DNA of 24,654 bases from Planctomycetaceae bacterium UBA6894 (GTDB lineage: Bacteria; Planctomycetota; Planctomycetia; Gemmatales; Gemmataceae). Position 1 is the stretch's first letter; each line of letters starts with the position of its first letter. Positions 14,861 to 23,143 of this stretch are shown piece after piece. The notes beneath the pieces are model-generated. The model was not told the DNA's origin. It worked only from the letters and a program-made list of their open reading frames with translations, and did no database searches. A program made the translations under genes and the position numbers. The stretch spans positions 2,051 to 26,704 of the forward strand of contig DKBS01000038.1 in NCBI GenBank assembly GCA_002451275.1. Direction: 5' to 3'.

Positions 14861-16528
14861 ATGGAATATTCAGCGCTGGCCCTTTGTCTGAGTGTGCAGA
14901 CTTTGGCGTGGCCGGTGGACGCCAAGCCGGAAGCCGGCAAAGCTGTCGCGAAGGAAATCACCAAGGAAGAGAACCCGGCCAAGCAGGCCCTGGACCGTGA
15001 CGGGAAAATGCCGCTGACGGGGCTGAAGCCCTCGCACCCGGTGACGAATCTGTGTGTTTACCGGTATCCAGTGAGCACCCTGAACCCCGAGTGCCAAACC
15101 CACATCGACCAGGGGTTGGGGTATTTCTACTCGTATGTGTGGATGGAGGCCGCGCGGTCATTCGAGACCGCGTGTCGGCTGGATCCCGATTGCGCGATGG
15201 CCTGGCTGTTTTTGGGCCGGGCGTGCGAGAAATGGGGGCCGGCTGACAAGCACAAAAACACCGCGTTCAAGAAAGCCGGGTCGCTGCGCGAGAAGGCCGA
15301 CCCCCGCGAGCGGATGCTGATCAAGGCCTATCTGCTTGAGCGCGGGCTGGAGCCCGGGGCGGGAGACGGTGAGGCGCGCAAGAAGGCCGCCATCAAGCAG
15401 GTGGACGAGTTGCTGGCCCAATTTCCCGATGACCAGGAGGCGTGGTACGCCCGGGCGCAACTAGCGGCTGGCGGCATGTTCGGCGGCAGCGTGGCGGGGG
15501 CGCCGTTTTATCATGCCCTGCTGGGTGTGAATCCGCTGCATCCAGGGGCCAACCACGAGCTGGTGCATTTTTACGAGAGCATCCAAAGACCCTCGCTGGG
15601 GTGGAAATTCGCCAACAAGTACATCGAATCTTCCCCCGGCATTCCGCACCCGCACCACATGCAGGCCCACCTGGCCACGCGGCTGGGGCGGTGGGACCAG
15701 ACCGGCAAACATTCCACCATCGCGGCGGAGCTGGAGGCGGCATACCACAAGGACATGGGGGTGATGCCCAAGGATGACCACCAGTACTCGCACCACCTGG
15801 AGATTCTGTTGCTGTCGCTGACGCACGATGGCAAGTACGAGCTGGCCCGCAAGATCGTGCAGCAGACGCGCGACGCCGGGTATGACCACCACGTACCCTG
15901 GTTCCGCCTGGCGCTGGTGACCAACGACGCCACTTTGGCCCGGGAGGTGGTGGACACGCTGCGCAAGCGGGACAAGGCGCAGGCCGCCTGGCTGGGCGCG
16001 GTGTGGGCATGGCGTTCGGGTGACATGGCACAACTGGCCAGCGAGGTGGAGGTGCTGCGGCAGATCCGCGCGGGCAAAAAGGAAGACCGCAAGCTGGACC
16101 TGATGTTGTGGGAGGCCCAGGGGTATCTGGCGTGCGAGCAGGGGGATGGCGCCGGGGGCCTGAAGCTGCTGAAGCGCTGCGTGGACAAGACCAAGGATGA
16201 CTTCAGCCACCACGCCTGGGGCAATGGCGCCTACCATATGATGGCCTGGGGGGTGGCGGCGTTGCGGGTGGGTGACGCGCCGCAGGCGGAGGAGGCGTTT
16301 TTGGAGGCGCTGGCGCACGATCCTGGCAACGCCGGGGCGTCGCTCGGGCTGCGCATCCTGGCGGAAATCGGCGGGGACACGGGCAAGGCTGAAACCTACT
16401 CCGACCTGTCGAAGCGGCAGTGGGCCCGCGCCGACCGGGGGGCCTGGGCTGCGCTGGATGGCTGGTTGCGGGGATTGGCAGCCACCGGCTTCAACCGTTC
16501 GCCGAGCCCGACTGTGAGTCGCAACTAG
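14861..16528 (+). CDS. Secreted tetratricopeptide-repeat protein
   Basis: The 555-residue protein begins with a short hydrophobic signal-like segment ('MEYSALALCLSVQTLAWPVD', probable cleavage after VDA at about 21). After it come helical repeats of TPR type. The 'GYFYSYVWMEAARSFETACR' and LDPDCAMAWLFLGRA stretch (about 84-120) and 'HPHHMQAHLATRLGRW' (about 265-280) match a widespread bacterial TPR family of unknown role, in which His-rich positions recur. It has no haem motif. I chose the ATG at 14861 (GGAG nine bases upstream); a TTG 15 bases earlier would add MERIA. It lies 132 bp after the ASPIC/UnbV gene on the same strand, and ends 30 bp before a strong terminator, so it may close the same transcription unit. 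Confidence 0.85.
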   Translation: MEYSALALCLSVQTLAWPVDAKPEAGKAVAKEITKEENPAKQALDRDGKMPLTGLKPSHPVTNLCVYRYPVSTLNPECQTHIDQGLGYFYSYVWMEAARSFETACRLDPDCAMAWLFLGRACEKWGPADKHKNTAFKKAGSLREKADPRERMLIKAYLLERGLEPGAGDGEARKKAAIKQVDELLAQFPDDQEAWYARAQLAAGGMFGGSVAGAPFYHALLGVNPLHPGANHELVHFYESIQRPSLGWKFANKYIESSPGIPHPHHMQAHLATRLGRWDQTGKHSTIAAELEAAYHKDMGVMPKDDHQYSHHLEILLLSLTHDGKYELARKIVQQTRDAGYDHHVPWFRLALVTNDATLAREVVDTLRKRDKAQAAWLGAVWAWRSGDMAQLASEVEVLRQIRAGKKEDRKLDLMLWEAQGYLACEQGDGAGGLKLLKRCVDKTKDDFSHHAWGNGAYHMMAWGVAALRVGDAPQAEEAFLEALAHDPGNAGASLGLRILAEIGGDTGKAETYSDLSKRQWARADRGAWAALDGWLRGLAATGFNRSPSPTVSRN

Positions 16529-16558
16529 TTGATTGGATTGGGTTTGTGTTCATTCGTG

Positions 16559-16582
16559 GGGGCCCTTGCGGGCCCCTTTTTT
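16559..16582 (+). terminator. Strong intrinsic terminator after the TPR gene
   Basis: A perfect 7-bp all-GC stem (GGGGCCC/GGGCCCC) with loop TTGC is followed by six T residues. It marks the end of the cytochrome-ASPIC-TPR run and separates it from the glycosyltransferase. Confidence 0.9.
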
Positions 16583-16652
16583 GTGGCTTGTCGGCTTGTG
16601 TTGAACGGCGCAAAGCGGGTACATCCGAACGCTTGTCACCGGAGGTGAAGGC

Positions 16653-17810
16653 GTGGGCAAGGGTGTGGTTCTGGTTCATGACTGGTTGACCGGCTTGCGC
16701 GGGGGCGAGAAGTGCCTGGATGTGCTGGCCCGGACCCTGCCGGAGGCCACGCTGCACACGCTCTTGTACCGGAAAGGGAAGACCACTGCGGCCATTGATG
16801 CGCTGCGGGTGGTGCCCAGTTGGCTGAACCGGCTACCCGGTGTGCATCGCTATTACCGTGGGTTGCTGCCGCTTTTCCCATCCGTGGTGGAAAAGGCTTG
16901 GCGATTTCCTGATGCCGAACTGGTGGTGAGCATGAGCCACTGCGTGGCGAAAGCCGCGCAGGCCGCCCCCGGTGTGCCTCATGTGAGCTACTGTTTCTCG
17001 CCCATGCGCTACGCCTGGCAGATGCGGCAGCAATATTACGAGGGAGTCGGGGCGAAGGGCCTGAAGGCCCGGGTGGCAGACGCGCTGCTGGACCGGATCC
17101 GCGCCTGGGACCTGCAGACCTCCGATCGCGTGACGCACTTTGTGGCCATCAGCAACCATATCGCCCGGCGCATCGAGGATTGCTATGGGCGGGAGAGTGT
17201 GGTGATCTATCCGCCGGTGGACACGGACTACTACACCCCCGCCGACCACGGGGAGCATCCTCCCGCACGGGAAGACTTTTACCTGGTGGTGAGCGCGCTG
17301 GCCCCCTACAAGCGGTTTGACCTGGCGATCAGCGCCTGCCAGAGGCTGGGGCGGCGGTTGGTGGTGATCGGCTCGGGGCAGGCGGAGGCGTCGCTGAAAA
17401 AGATTGCCGGGCCTGAGACCACCTTCCTGGGGTGGCAGCCGGACAGCGTGATCCGGGACCACCTGCGGCGCACCACGGCCCTGTTGTTCCCGGGCGAGGA
17501 AGATTTCGGCATCGTGCCGGTGGAGGCGCAGGCCTGTGGCGCGCCGGTGATCGCGCTGGGACGCGGTGGTGCCGCGGAAACTGTCAGGGATCTGGGAAGT
17601 CCGGGTGATGCGACCGGGGTGCTGTTTGCCGAGCCCGAGGTGGACTACCTCGTCGCCGCGATGGAACGGTTTGAGCGCAACCGGGAGGCCTTTGAAGCCC
17701 AGGCGGCGCGGCGTCAGGCGGAGCGTTTTTCGACGCCGAGGTTTGAGCGGGAATTGCTGGGGTATCTGGCCAAGGTACGGGGCGGGTTGGGCGTGAGCCG
17801 GGCGGCGTAA
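16653..17810 (+). CDS. Glycosyltransferase family 4 protein
   Basis: The 385-residue protein has the GT-B layout of family 4 retaining glycosyltransferases, which transfer a sugar from a nucleotide donor onto an acceptor such as a surface polysaccharide. The N-terminal half has the Gly-rich loop 'HDWLTGLRGGEKCLDVLA' and 'VSYCFSPMRYAWQM' (about 111-124), a motif common in mannosyl/rhamnosyl-type members. The C-terminal half has APYKRFDLAI (Lys220, Arg221 for donor phosphates) and the EX7E motif 'EDFGIVPVE' (Glu283, Glu291). The start is GTG with a full GGAGGTGA Shine-Dalgarno five bases upstream. There are no other polysaccharide genes beside it. Donor and acceptor cannot be assigned. Confidence 0.92.
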   Translation: MGKGVVLVHDWLTGLRGGEKCLDVLARTLPEATLHTLLYRKGKTTAAIDALRVVPSWLNRLPGVHRYYRGLLPLFPSVVEKAWRFPDAELVVSMSHCVAKAAQAAPGVPHVSYCFSPMRYAWQMRQQYYEGVGAKGLKARVADALLDRIRAWDLQTSDRVTHFVAISNHIARRIEDCYGRESVVIYPPVDTDYYTPADHGEHPPAREDFYLVVSALAPYKRFDLAISACQRLGRRLVVIGSGQAEASLKKIAGPETTFLGWQPDSVIRDHLRRTTALLFPGEEDFGIVPVEAQACGAPVIALGRGGAAETVRDLGSPGDATGVLFAEPEVDYLVAAMERFERNREAFEAQAARRQAERFSTPRFERELLGYLAKVRGGLGVSRAA

Positions 17811-17819
17811 AGGGGTTGG

Positions 17820-18239
17820 TCAAAGTCTAGTCAGGGCGATAAAGGATTCCGGGGAAAGGCATGGCAGGGGAGCACCCCTGAAATCGCGCAAATTACGGGT
17901 GACAAAAACCGAAGCACCAGCCGCCATGGCGGATTCCATCTGCACCGCATCCTCAAAATCCGCCAAAGAAGATTCCAGAGCCCTTTCAATCAATTTGGCA
18001 TCCAAAGGAACGATCCGGAAAATATTCCGGATCAATCGGAGCCCAACCAGCCGGGTGGGGTGATCCGAATGCTTTCGCATCAAGTAATAAATGGTGGTGA
18101 TGCTGTTTGCGGAGATCGAGGCTTCAATATCACCGGATTCCGCCAAGGCCCAGAGGGCTTGCGAAGCAGGGAAATGCGGCTCCCTTTTTGCCAAAACATC
18201 GACCAGGACATTGATGTCGAAAAACGGGCGCCGGGTCAT
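17820..18239 (-). CDS. PIN-domain toxin (VapC-like ribonuclease)
   Basis: The 139-residue protein is a PIN-domain nuclease of the kind found as the toxin in VapBC-type pairs, which cleaves RNA using a Mg2+ site made by acidic residues. Visible site residues are Asp8 (FFDINVLVDV), Asp97 within 'LADFEDAVQMESA', and Asn116/Asp119 in VFVTRNLRDF. Its start overlaps the antitoxin stop by 4 bp (ATGA), the usual order and coupling. It converges on the glycosyltransferase gene with 9 bp between. Base composition is visibly less GC-rich than that of the neighbours, which fits a mobile toxin-antitoxin module. Confidence 0.88.
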   Translation of the reverse strand: MTRRPFFDINVLVDVLAKREPHFPASQALWALAESGDIEASISANSITTIYYLMRKHSDHPTRLVGLRLIRNIFRIVPLDAKLIERALESSLADFEDAVQMESAMAAGASVFVTRNLRDFRGAPLPCLSPESFIALTRL

Positions 18240-18484
18240 TTCAGGTGCTTTTCAGCAACGGCCTCAGCGATCAGGTCGCGGTCGGATTTTTCCCCGGGAA
18301 GTCGAAGCAGGCCGGTGGCTTTGCAGGTCAGGGGGGATGTCTCCTCGGTAACGCTGGGCAGGGGGGCCGCCAGGGCGCGGATGATTTGATGGACCATTTC
18401 AGAAACCGTGGTGCCGCGGGCTTGTGCCAGGCTGTTGGCCAACTGAACCAGATCCGGATCGGCCTGGATGGTGATTTGAGTCAT
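18236..18484 (-). CDS. Antitoxin, ribbon-helix-helix-like (DUF6364-type)
   Basis: The 82-residue protein is encoded directly before the PIN toxin. Its N-terminus 'MTQITIQADPDLVQLANSLA' followed by 'GTTVSEMVHQIIRAL' reads as a ribbon-helix-helix DNA-binding unit: one strand, then two helices. The C-terminal half (SPLTCKATGLLRLPGE) would be the toxin-binding tail. Such antitoxins neutralise the PIN nuclease and repress their own promoter. The start has GAGGTG at 7-nt spacing. A -10-like TAGAAT lies on the minus strand at 18517-18522, but I see no matching -35. Confidence 0.8.
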   Translation of the reverse strand: MTQITIQADPDLVQLANSLAQARGTTVSEMVHQIIRALAAPLPSVTEETSPLTCKATGLLRLPGEKSDRDLIAEAVAEKHLK

Positions 18485-18550
18485 GCCGTGGCACCTCGGG
18501 CAAACAAAGTGATTTCATTCTAACCGAAGCCGGCCTGGGAGCCATCCGGT

Positions 18551-19315
18551 TCAGGCCGGGGGATGCAGTCCGGCTGCGCGGTACAGGCTCTCAGCCTCCT
18601 CGCCGGTCAGATCGCGCCATTGGCCCCGGGGCAGGTCGGCCAGGCGGACCGGGCCGAAGGCTTGGCGGACGAGGCGGAGCACCTTGTGGCCGACGGCGGC
18701 GAGCATCCGGCGGGCCTGGCGGTTTTTGCCCTCGGTCAGGATGAGTTCGACCACACTCTTGTCCGTGCCCGGGCGCAGCAGGCGCGCCTGGCAGGGTTGG
18801 GTGCGTCCCATATCGCCGGGGAGGTCGATACCGCCGCGCACCCTGGCCAAAGCCTCCTCGTTGGGCAGGCCGCGGACGGTGAGCTGGTAGACTTTGGGCA
18901 CCTTGTGTCCTGGTTCAAGCAACCGGCTGGCCAGAAGGGTGTCGGATGTGAACAGCAGCAGGCCCTCGGAATCGGCATCGAGCCGGCCGATGGCCTCGAC
19001 ACGGGGCTGGTCATCGGGAAGCAAGGCGTGCACCGTTGGGCGGTTCAATTCATCGTCGCGGGTGACAACTGGGCCCTTGGGTTTGTGCAGCACCAGATGC
19101 CGGTGCACCCTTTTGGAGGGGGTAACCTGCCCGGCGAGGGTGATGCGGTCGATGCCCAAGCTGACCCAAGCGAGGGGGTCGCGCGCGACTCGGCCATTGA
19201 CCCGGACCTGCCCGGCGTGCACGGCTTTGGCCGCCTCGGTTCTGGAGGCCAGGCCCATTTTGCTGACGGCACGGTGCAATTGAACACGCTTGGGGCCAGG
19301 CGGTGGGGGTGCCAT
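18551..19315 (-). CDS. RsuA/RluB/E/F-family rRNA pseudouridine synthase
   Basis: The 254-residue protein isomerises specific uridines to pseudouridine, most likely in rRNA. It has an N-terminal S4 RNA-binding domain ('VQLHRAVSKMGLASRTEAAK', about 11-70) and the catalytic domain with GRLDADSEGLLLFT, where Asp113 is the catalytic aspartate. The late motif 'LTEGKNRQARRMLAAVGHKV' is typical of this family. The exact target (23S or 16S site) is not readable from sequence. I took the ATG at 19315, just before the S4 domain; the frame is open further upstream but that part overlaps the kinase gene. It follows the kinase gene by 11 bp on the same strand. Its own Shine-Dalgarno is weak, suggesting coupling. 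Confidence 0.92.
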   Translation of the reverse strand: MAPPPPGPKRVQLHRAVSKMGLASRTEAAKAVHAGQVRVNGRVARDPLAWVSLGIDRITLAGQVTPSKRVHRHLVLHKPKGPVVTRDDELNRPTVHALLPDDQPRVEAIGRLDADSEGLLLFTSDTLLASRLLEPGHKVPKVYQLTVRGLPNEEALARVRGGIDLPGDMGRTQPCQARLLRPGTDKSVVELILTEGKNRQARRMLAAVGHKVLRLVRQAFGPVRLADLPRGQWRDLTGEEAESLYRAAGLHPPA

Positions 19316-19326
19316 GGTGGTGCGAC

Positions 19327-20709
19327 CTAGCGCAGCAGAAGGAACAGCAGGAATGCCAGTCCGGCCAGCAGCAAACCTAGAGCCAACAAAAGCACCCAAA
19401 GCGGGACCGGCTTATGGCCTGTCGCCCGGGAAAGCTGTCCCAGGCGGGTGAAGTCGGTGGTGGGTTTCGAGGGGTGGAAGGAGACGGTGGAACCATCCCC
19501 AACCGTGGCCGCAGGCTCGGCGGGCGCCGCGGTGGCTAACGCCCCGACAGGTCTGCTGGCGGGTGGCTGCGAGGGCAGTGGGAGTGTCAGGTCGCGGAAC
19601 TCGGGAAGGTCGCGCAAGGGCAGGAAAGGGCCCTGCCGGGAGCGGGAACCCTGCACATTGGACGCATCGCCCAACAAGCCCTCCCGCAGGGACCGGCGCA
19701 CCGCGGCGCGTGAACCCTTCACCGCCACCTCGGTCCCCTGATCATCGAGATAGCGCAGGTACCAAGGGTCTTTATCCACCTCGGGAGCGGCGAGAGCCTT
19801 GCGGGTGGTACGGCCGGTGAGATCCTCGACAAACTCGCGGCAGGTGGCCGGCCGCAGTTCGGGGTCAGACGCCATGGCGCGGCGGATGGCCCAGTCGGTG
19901 CGCTCGGAAAGTTCGGGCACCAATGACCGCGGCGGGGGGAATTCATCCTGGACCTTTTTCATCCAGGCCTCGAGCGGTCCGAACCCGCCAAAGGGCGTGC
20001 GGCCGGTGAGCGACGAGTAAAGTGTGGCGCCCAGACTGTAGATGTCGCAGCGGGAGTCGGCCAGCTTGGCGTTCTTGAACTGCTCGGGTGCCATGAAGTG
20101 GGGGGTGCCCAGGCCGCGGCCGGTGCGGGTGAGGTTGAGGTCGGTCTCGGCTTCCTTGACGAGGCCCAGGTCGGTGAGCTTGGCCTGACCGTCGGCGGTG
20201 ATGAGGATGTTGTCGGGTTTCACATCCCGGTGCACCAGCCCCATCTTGTGGGCGCGGTGCAAGCCCTGGGCCACTTGGCCGACCAGGCGGATGGCCTCGA
20301 GCTCGGGCAGGCGGCCCTTTTCCTCGACATAGTCGGACAGGTTCTTGCCGACGACCAGTTCCATGACTAGGTAGGGGACTCCGTCGGCCTCCCCGTAGTC
20401 GATGGCCTTGACCATGTTGGGGTGGTCGAGACGGCTGGCGGCGCGGAACTCCTGCTCGAAGCGGCGGAGCAAAACCGGGTTGGAGCGTGTGGTCTCGGAC
20501 ATCACCTTGATGGCGACCTGGGTTGGATCGCCCTCGCGGGTGGAGCGGTAGACCGAACCCATGCCGCCGATACCGATCCGTTCCAGCAGCGTGTAGGGGC
20601 CCAACTGGCGGGGCAGGGAGGGACCCTTGGCAATGGCGGAACTTTTTGCCCCTGATTTGGCTGGAGGCACGGGGGGCTGCGGCGCGAATGGGCCGGGTTC
20701 TTCAGCCAT
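19327..20709 (-). CDS. Membrane-anchored Hanks-type Ser/Thr protein kinase
   Basis: The 460-residue protein has a cytoplasmic kinase domain (about 38-300) and a single C-terminal membrane helix (about 436-459). Kinase landmarks are the Gly loop GIGGMG (46-51), Lys68 (VAIKVM), Glu87, HRDVKPDN (160-167), DLG in place of DFG (180-182), APE (207-209), and Asp222 in CDIYSLG. Catalytic residues are all present, so it should be active. Residues 313-373 ('DPWYLRYLDDQGTEVAVKGS', then PFLPLRDLPEF) look like a small extra domain; a Pro/Ala-rich linker leads to the membrane helix. The start at 20709 has GGAG six bases upstream. It is divergent from the coiled-coil membrane gene cluster and 11 bp before the pseudouridine synthase gene. 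Confidence 0.93.
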   Translation of the reverse strand: MAEEPGPFAPQPPVPPAKSGAKSSAIAKGPSLPRQLGPYTLLERIGIGGMGSVYRSTREGDPTQVAIKVMSETTRSNPVLLRRFEQEFRAASRLDHPNMVKAIDYGEADGVPYLVMELVVGKNLSDYVEEKGRLPELEAIRLVGQVAQGLHRAHKMGLVHRDVKPDNILITADGQAKLTDLGLVKEAETDLNLTRTGRGLGTPHFMAPEQFKNAKLADSRCDIYSLGATLYSSLTGRTPFGGFGPLEAWMKKVQDEFPPPRSLVPELSERTDWAIRRAMASDPELRPATCREFVEDLTGRTTRKALAAPEVDKDPWYLRYLDDQGTEVAVKGSRAAVRRSLREGLLGDASNVQGSRSRQGPFLPLRDLPEFRDLTLPLPSQPPASRPVGALATAAPAEPAATVGDGSTVSFHPSKPTTDFTRLGQLSRATGHKPVPLWVLLLALGLLLAGLAFLLFLLLR

Positions 20710-21053
20710 GCTGCACTCCGGTGCGGACTTGGGACTCCCCGAGTGTGACGAGCACCATACTATCAGGAAAAATCTGGAAATGGCTGGATTTTCGCTTGAG
20801 TTCAAAAGGTGGATGAGCCGAAAGGTGGGCCGTTTGGGCCGGTGGAATATTCCGGTTGGGTTGTCGGCGTAAAATGTTGCGGATCGCAAGGGCGGGTAAA
20901 CCGGCACGGCTATGCGATTGCCGTGCTTTTGGGCTTGCCATGCGGCAGAATCCTATCTGGATGACCGTGCCCGGTTCAGACGAAGAACGATGGGTGGGGT
21001 TATCGGGTGGATCGGGCGGACAGACTCCTTGTCAGCGGGGTTGGAGAGGCACT
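20710..21053. other. 344-bp divergent intergenic region (kinase / coiled-coil cluster)
   Basis: No gene is convincing here. It holds a 10-bp perfect palindrome GGAATATTCC (20844-20853), a TAAAAT -10-like hexamer (20871-20876, plus strand) without a good -35, and a terminator-like hairpin (20904-20930). On the minus strand TAGTAT near 20758-20763 could be a -10 for the kinase. The frame of the next gene is open back to 20856, but the encoded 66 residues are Arg/Gly-rich and lack a Shine-Dalgarno, so I do not count them. Confidence 0.5.
20904..20930 (+). terminator. Terminator-like hairpin in the 5' region of the coiled-coil cluster
   Basis: GCACGGC (20904-20910) and GCCGTGC (20920-20926) form a 7-bp stem with a 9-nt loop, followed by TTTT, in the plus-strand direction. 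It lies 124 bp before the first gene of the cluster, where no plus-strand gene ends, so it may be a leader attenuator or a structured 5' UTR element. Confidence 0.45.
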
Positions 21054-22349
21054 ATGAGTCTTTACGGCAAGATTCTGGCCATCTTGAACCTTCTCATGCT
21101 GGTGGCGCTGATCGCCCTGGGCGTGATGGACTACGGCACCCGTTTGACCCTCTCGAATGGTCTATTCGCCGGGGACCTGCATCTGAAGGGTTTGCCGGTG
21201 GATGACAAGGAGATCGACGGCACCGGCCTGGCGATCGCCCCGCGCATCACCCCCAAAACACTGCAGGACGTGGTGGGAGGCGGCAACGCCAAGACACAGC
21301 AGGCCGAGGCGCTGGAGGTGGCCCGCAAGTTCCGCGAGGCGGTGGCGGCACTTCCCGACGCGAACGCGAAGCGGGATTTGCTGGCCAGTTACGCCCGGGA
21401 CGTGGTGGATCAGATCAATGAAGGGGAAGATCTGGTGCGGCTGCTGCGGGCCCAGACACCCCAGGAGGCGGCCAGCTTCGCGCTGGGGTTCATCGGACGG
21501 CCGGTTTTTGGTTACCACCGTTTGCCGACCGGGTATATCCGCCGCGACCGCCTGCAGGGGCTGCTGGGTGACGCGGTGACGACCGGGGCGCTTGCCGGCA
21601 CGAATCCCTACATCCCGTCCAGCCAGTTTCTGGGGGATGAAAAACTTCTCGAGGCGCTGAAGCAGCGGCAAAGCCCGGCGGAGGTGGCCAACTGGGCCAT
21701 GCTGGCGCGACTGGACCTGGTGTTTGACGCCGCCGGCCTGGTTCTGGGTGATCCACTGAGCGCCAGCCAGGGGGGTGAGCGCAAGGCGGTGGAACCGGCC
21801 GAGGACGGCACCGAACTGACCCTGGACCTGCCGCAGCGGAAGGACGCCATCGCCCGGTTCCTGTGGATCATGCGGCCCAAAGGCCAGGGGGCAGACGAGA
21901 AGGCCAACCTGGAGCGGATTGGCGCGGTGGTCGGGCCGGCCCAATTGCATGAAACCCTGGAGGAAGAGGCCCGGGTGGAACGGGTGATGCAGCAGGAGAT
22001 CGAACTGCGGCTGCAGAAGGCCTCGGACCGTTTCGCGACCCGCTACCAGGAGCGTCTGGACGAGTTGGGCCAGTTCGCCGTCGAGTTGGCCCGTTTGAAG
22101 AACGAAGTGAAGATGGTGAAGGAACTGATTGACAAGCAGCCCATGCTGATCGGGGAGCGCAAGCAGAACCTGGCGCAGTTGAAGCAACGGCTGGAGTTCA
22201 CGCGGGGTGATTCGAGGGCCCGGTTCCAGGACATGCAACAGAACGCCCTGAACCTGTATGACCAGCGGCGCGCCCTGATGGGGCTGATGGAGCAGGTGGG
22301 CCAGGTGGAGAAGGAATTGAGGACCCTGGAATCCAAGGCCGGCAACTGA
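21054..22349 (+). CDS. Single-pass membrane coiled-coil protein A, unknown function
   Basis: I do not recognise a characterised family. The 431 residues begin with a membrane anchor ('MSLYGKILAILNLLMLVALI', about 5-25) with no cleavage site, followed by a folded middle part (about 30-290) with a conserved-looking stretch 'FIGRPVFGYHRLPTGYIRRD'. From about 300 to 425 it is highly charged and helical with heptad-like spacing ('EEEARVERVMQQEIELRLQK'), a coiled coil. The ATG at 21054 has GGAG/GAGAGG 4-7 bases upstream. It heads a row of four similar plus-strand genes, the next beginning 68 bp downstream. The bulk of the protein most likely lies outside the cytoplasm. Confidence 0.82.
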   Translation: MSLYGKILAILNLLMLVALIALGVMDYGTRLTLSNGLFAGDLHLKGLPVDDKEIDGTGLAIAPRITPKTLQDVVGGGNAKTQQAEALEVARKFREAVAALPDANAKRDLLASYARDVVDQINEGEDLVRLLRAQTPQEAASFALGFIGRPVFGYHRLPTGYIRRDRLQGLLGDAVTTGALAGTNPYIPSSQFLGDEKLLEALKQRQSPAEVANWAMLARLDLVFDAAGLVLGDPLSASQGGERKAVEPAEDGTELTLDLPQRKDAIARFLWIMRPKGQGADEKANLERIGAVVGPAQLHETLEEEARVERVMQQEIELRLQKASDRFATRYQERLDELGQFAVELARLKNEVKMVKELIDKQPMLIGERKQNLAQLKQRLEFTRGDSRARFQDMQQNALNLYDQRRALMGLMEQVGQVEKELRTLESKAGN

Positions 22350-22417
22350 GCGGTTTTGGATCAGGGGTCCGGCTTGTTGGATCAACCAGTGGCAGAGCAG
22401 GTTGGGGGGCGAGGCAC

Positions 22418-23122
22418 ATGACCGGGCTTGGCAAATGGCTGGTGGTGCTGCACTGCGGGTTGAGCCTGATGGCCGCAACCATGGGTATTGTCCTGTTCGC
22501 CACGGAACCGGACTACAGCGGTCGCCTGAAGGAAAAGGCGGACCAGATCACCACCCTGCGCAAGAGCCTTGACCTGACCGGAGCGGCGAAGCGCGAGTAC
22601 GAGGGCAGGGCGCGCATGGCCCAACTGGAATCGTTCTGGCTGAACACGGAACCGTACTTCGACCAGTTGATGCGGAACACGATCGAGGCGAAACAGGCCA
22701 ATTTAATCGCGGGCATCGTGCGCAACCCGATGACCGGCCTGCCGGTTCCCGACCAGCGGGCCGGTGGTTTCGCGCCCCTGGTCCAGGTGGTGCCTGAAAC
22801 AGCGCAACTGGTGGGCGAGAAGGCTTTCACCCAGTTGCTGGCGGATGAGCGCAAAGCCCTGGCCGATGGGCAGGTGGAATACCAGGGCCTGAAGAAACAG
22901 GCCCTGGACCTGACCCTGGAAGCCGCCGGCGAGGACGGGCGGGGAGGCGTGACCCGGGAGCTGAACTACGAGCGCGACCAGTTGGAAAAGCTGAAGTTGG
23001 AACAACGCACCTACGAGGTGGAAACAGCCATCGTGCAGCAGGACAAGGCCCGTGTGGACCAGTTGCTGGCACGCTTGCGGCAACGGGGTGAGGAATTGAA
23101 GAAGTATTCTAGCTCCAAGTAG
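22418..23122 (+). CDS. Single-pass membrane coiled-coil protein B, unknown function
   Basis: The 234-residue protein has the same plan as its upstream neighbour: the anchor 'MTGLGKWLVVLHCGLSLMAA' (about 5-28), then a charged helical body. Residues 35-90 are helical; a short loop with Gly/Pro (MTGLPVPDQRAGGF, about 104-117) follows; residues 125-230 are rich in Glu, Gln, Lys and Leu and look like a coiled coil ending in KKYSSSK. No enzyme motif is visible. GCGAGG lies just before the ATG. It follows gene A by 68 bp on the same strand; a weak hairpin with T tract lies shortly after its stop. Confidence 0.8.
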   Translation: MTGLGKWLVVLHCGLSLMAATMGIVLFATEPDYSGRLKEKADQITTLRKSLDLTGAAKREYEGRARMAQLESFWLNTEPYFDQLMRNTIEAKQANLIAGIVRNPMTGLPVPDQRAGGFAPLVQVVPETAQLVGEKAFTQLLADERKALADGQVEYQGLKKQALDLTLEAAGEDGRGGVTRELNYERDQLEKLKLEQRTYEVETAIVQQDKARVDQLLARLRQRGEELKKYSSSK

Positions 23123-23143
23123 CCTGGCTATATCTTGACATGC

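Noticed and set aside
20856..21053. 66-codon N-terminal extension of protein A
   Set aside because: The frame is open, but the extension is Arg/Gly-rich, includes the hairpin region, lacks a Shine-Dalgarno and would put the membrane anchor in mid-protein; the start at 21054 is well supported.
21162..22478. Minus-strand 438-codon frame opposite coiled-coil gene A
   Set aside because: The plus-strand frame has a membrane anchor, a Shine-Dalgarno and a coiled coil; the minus frame is Gln/Leu/His-rich shadow sequence.
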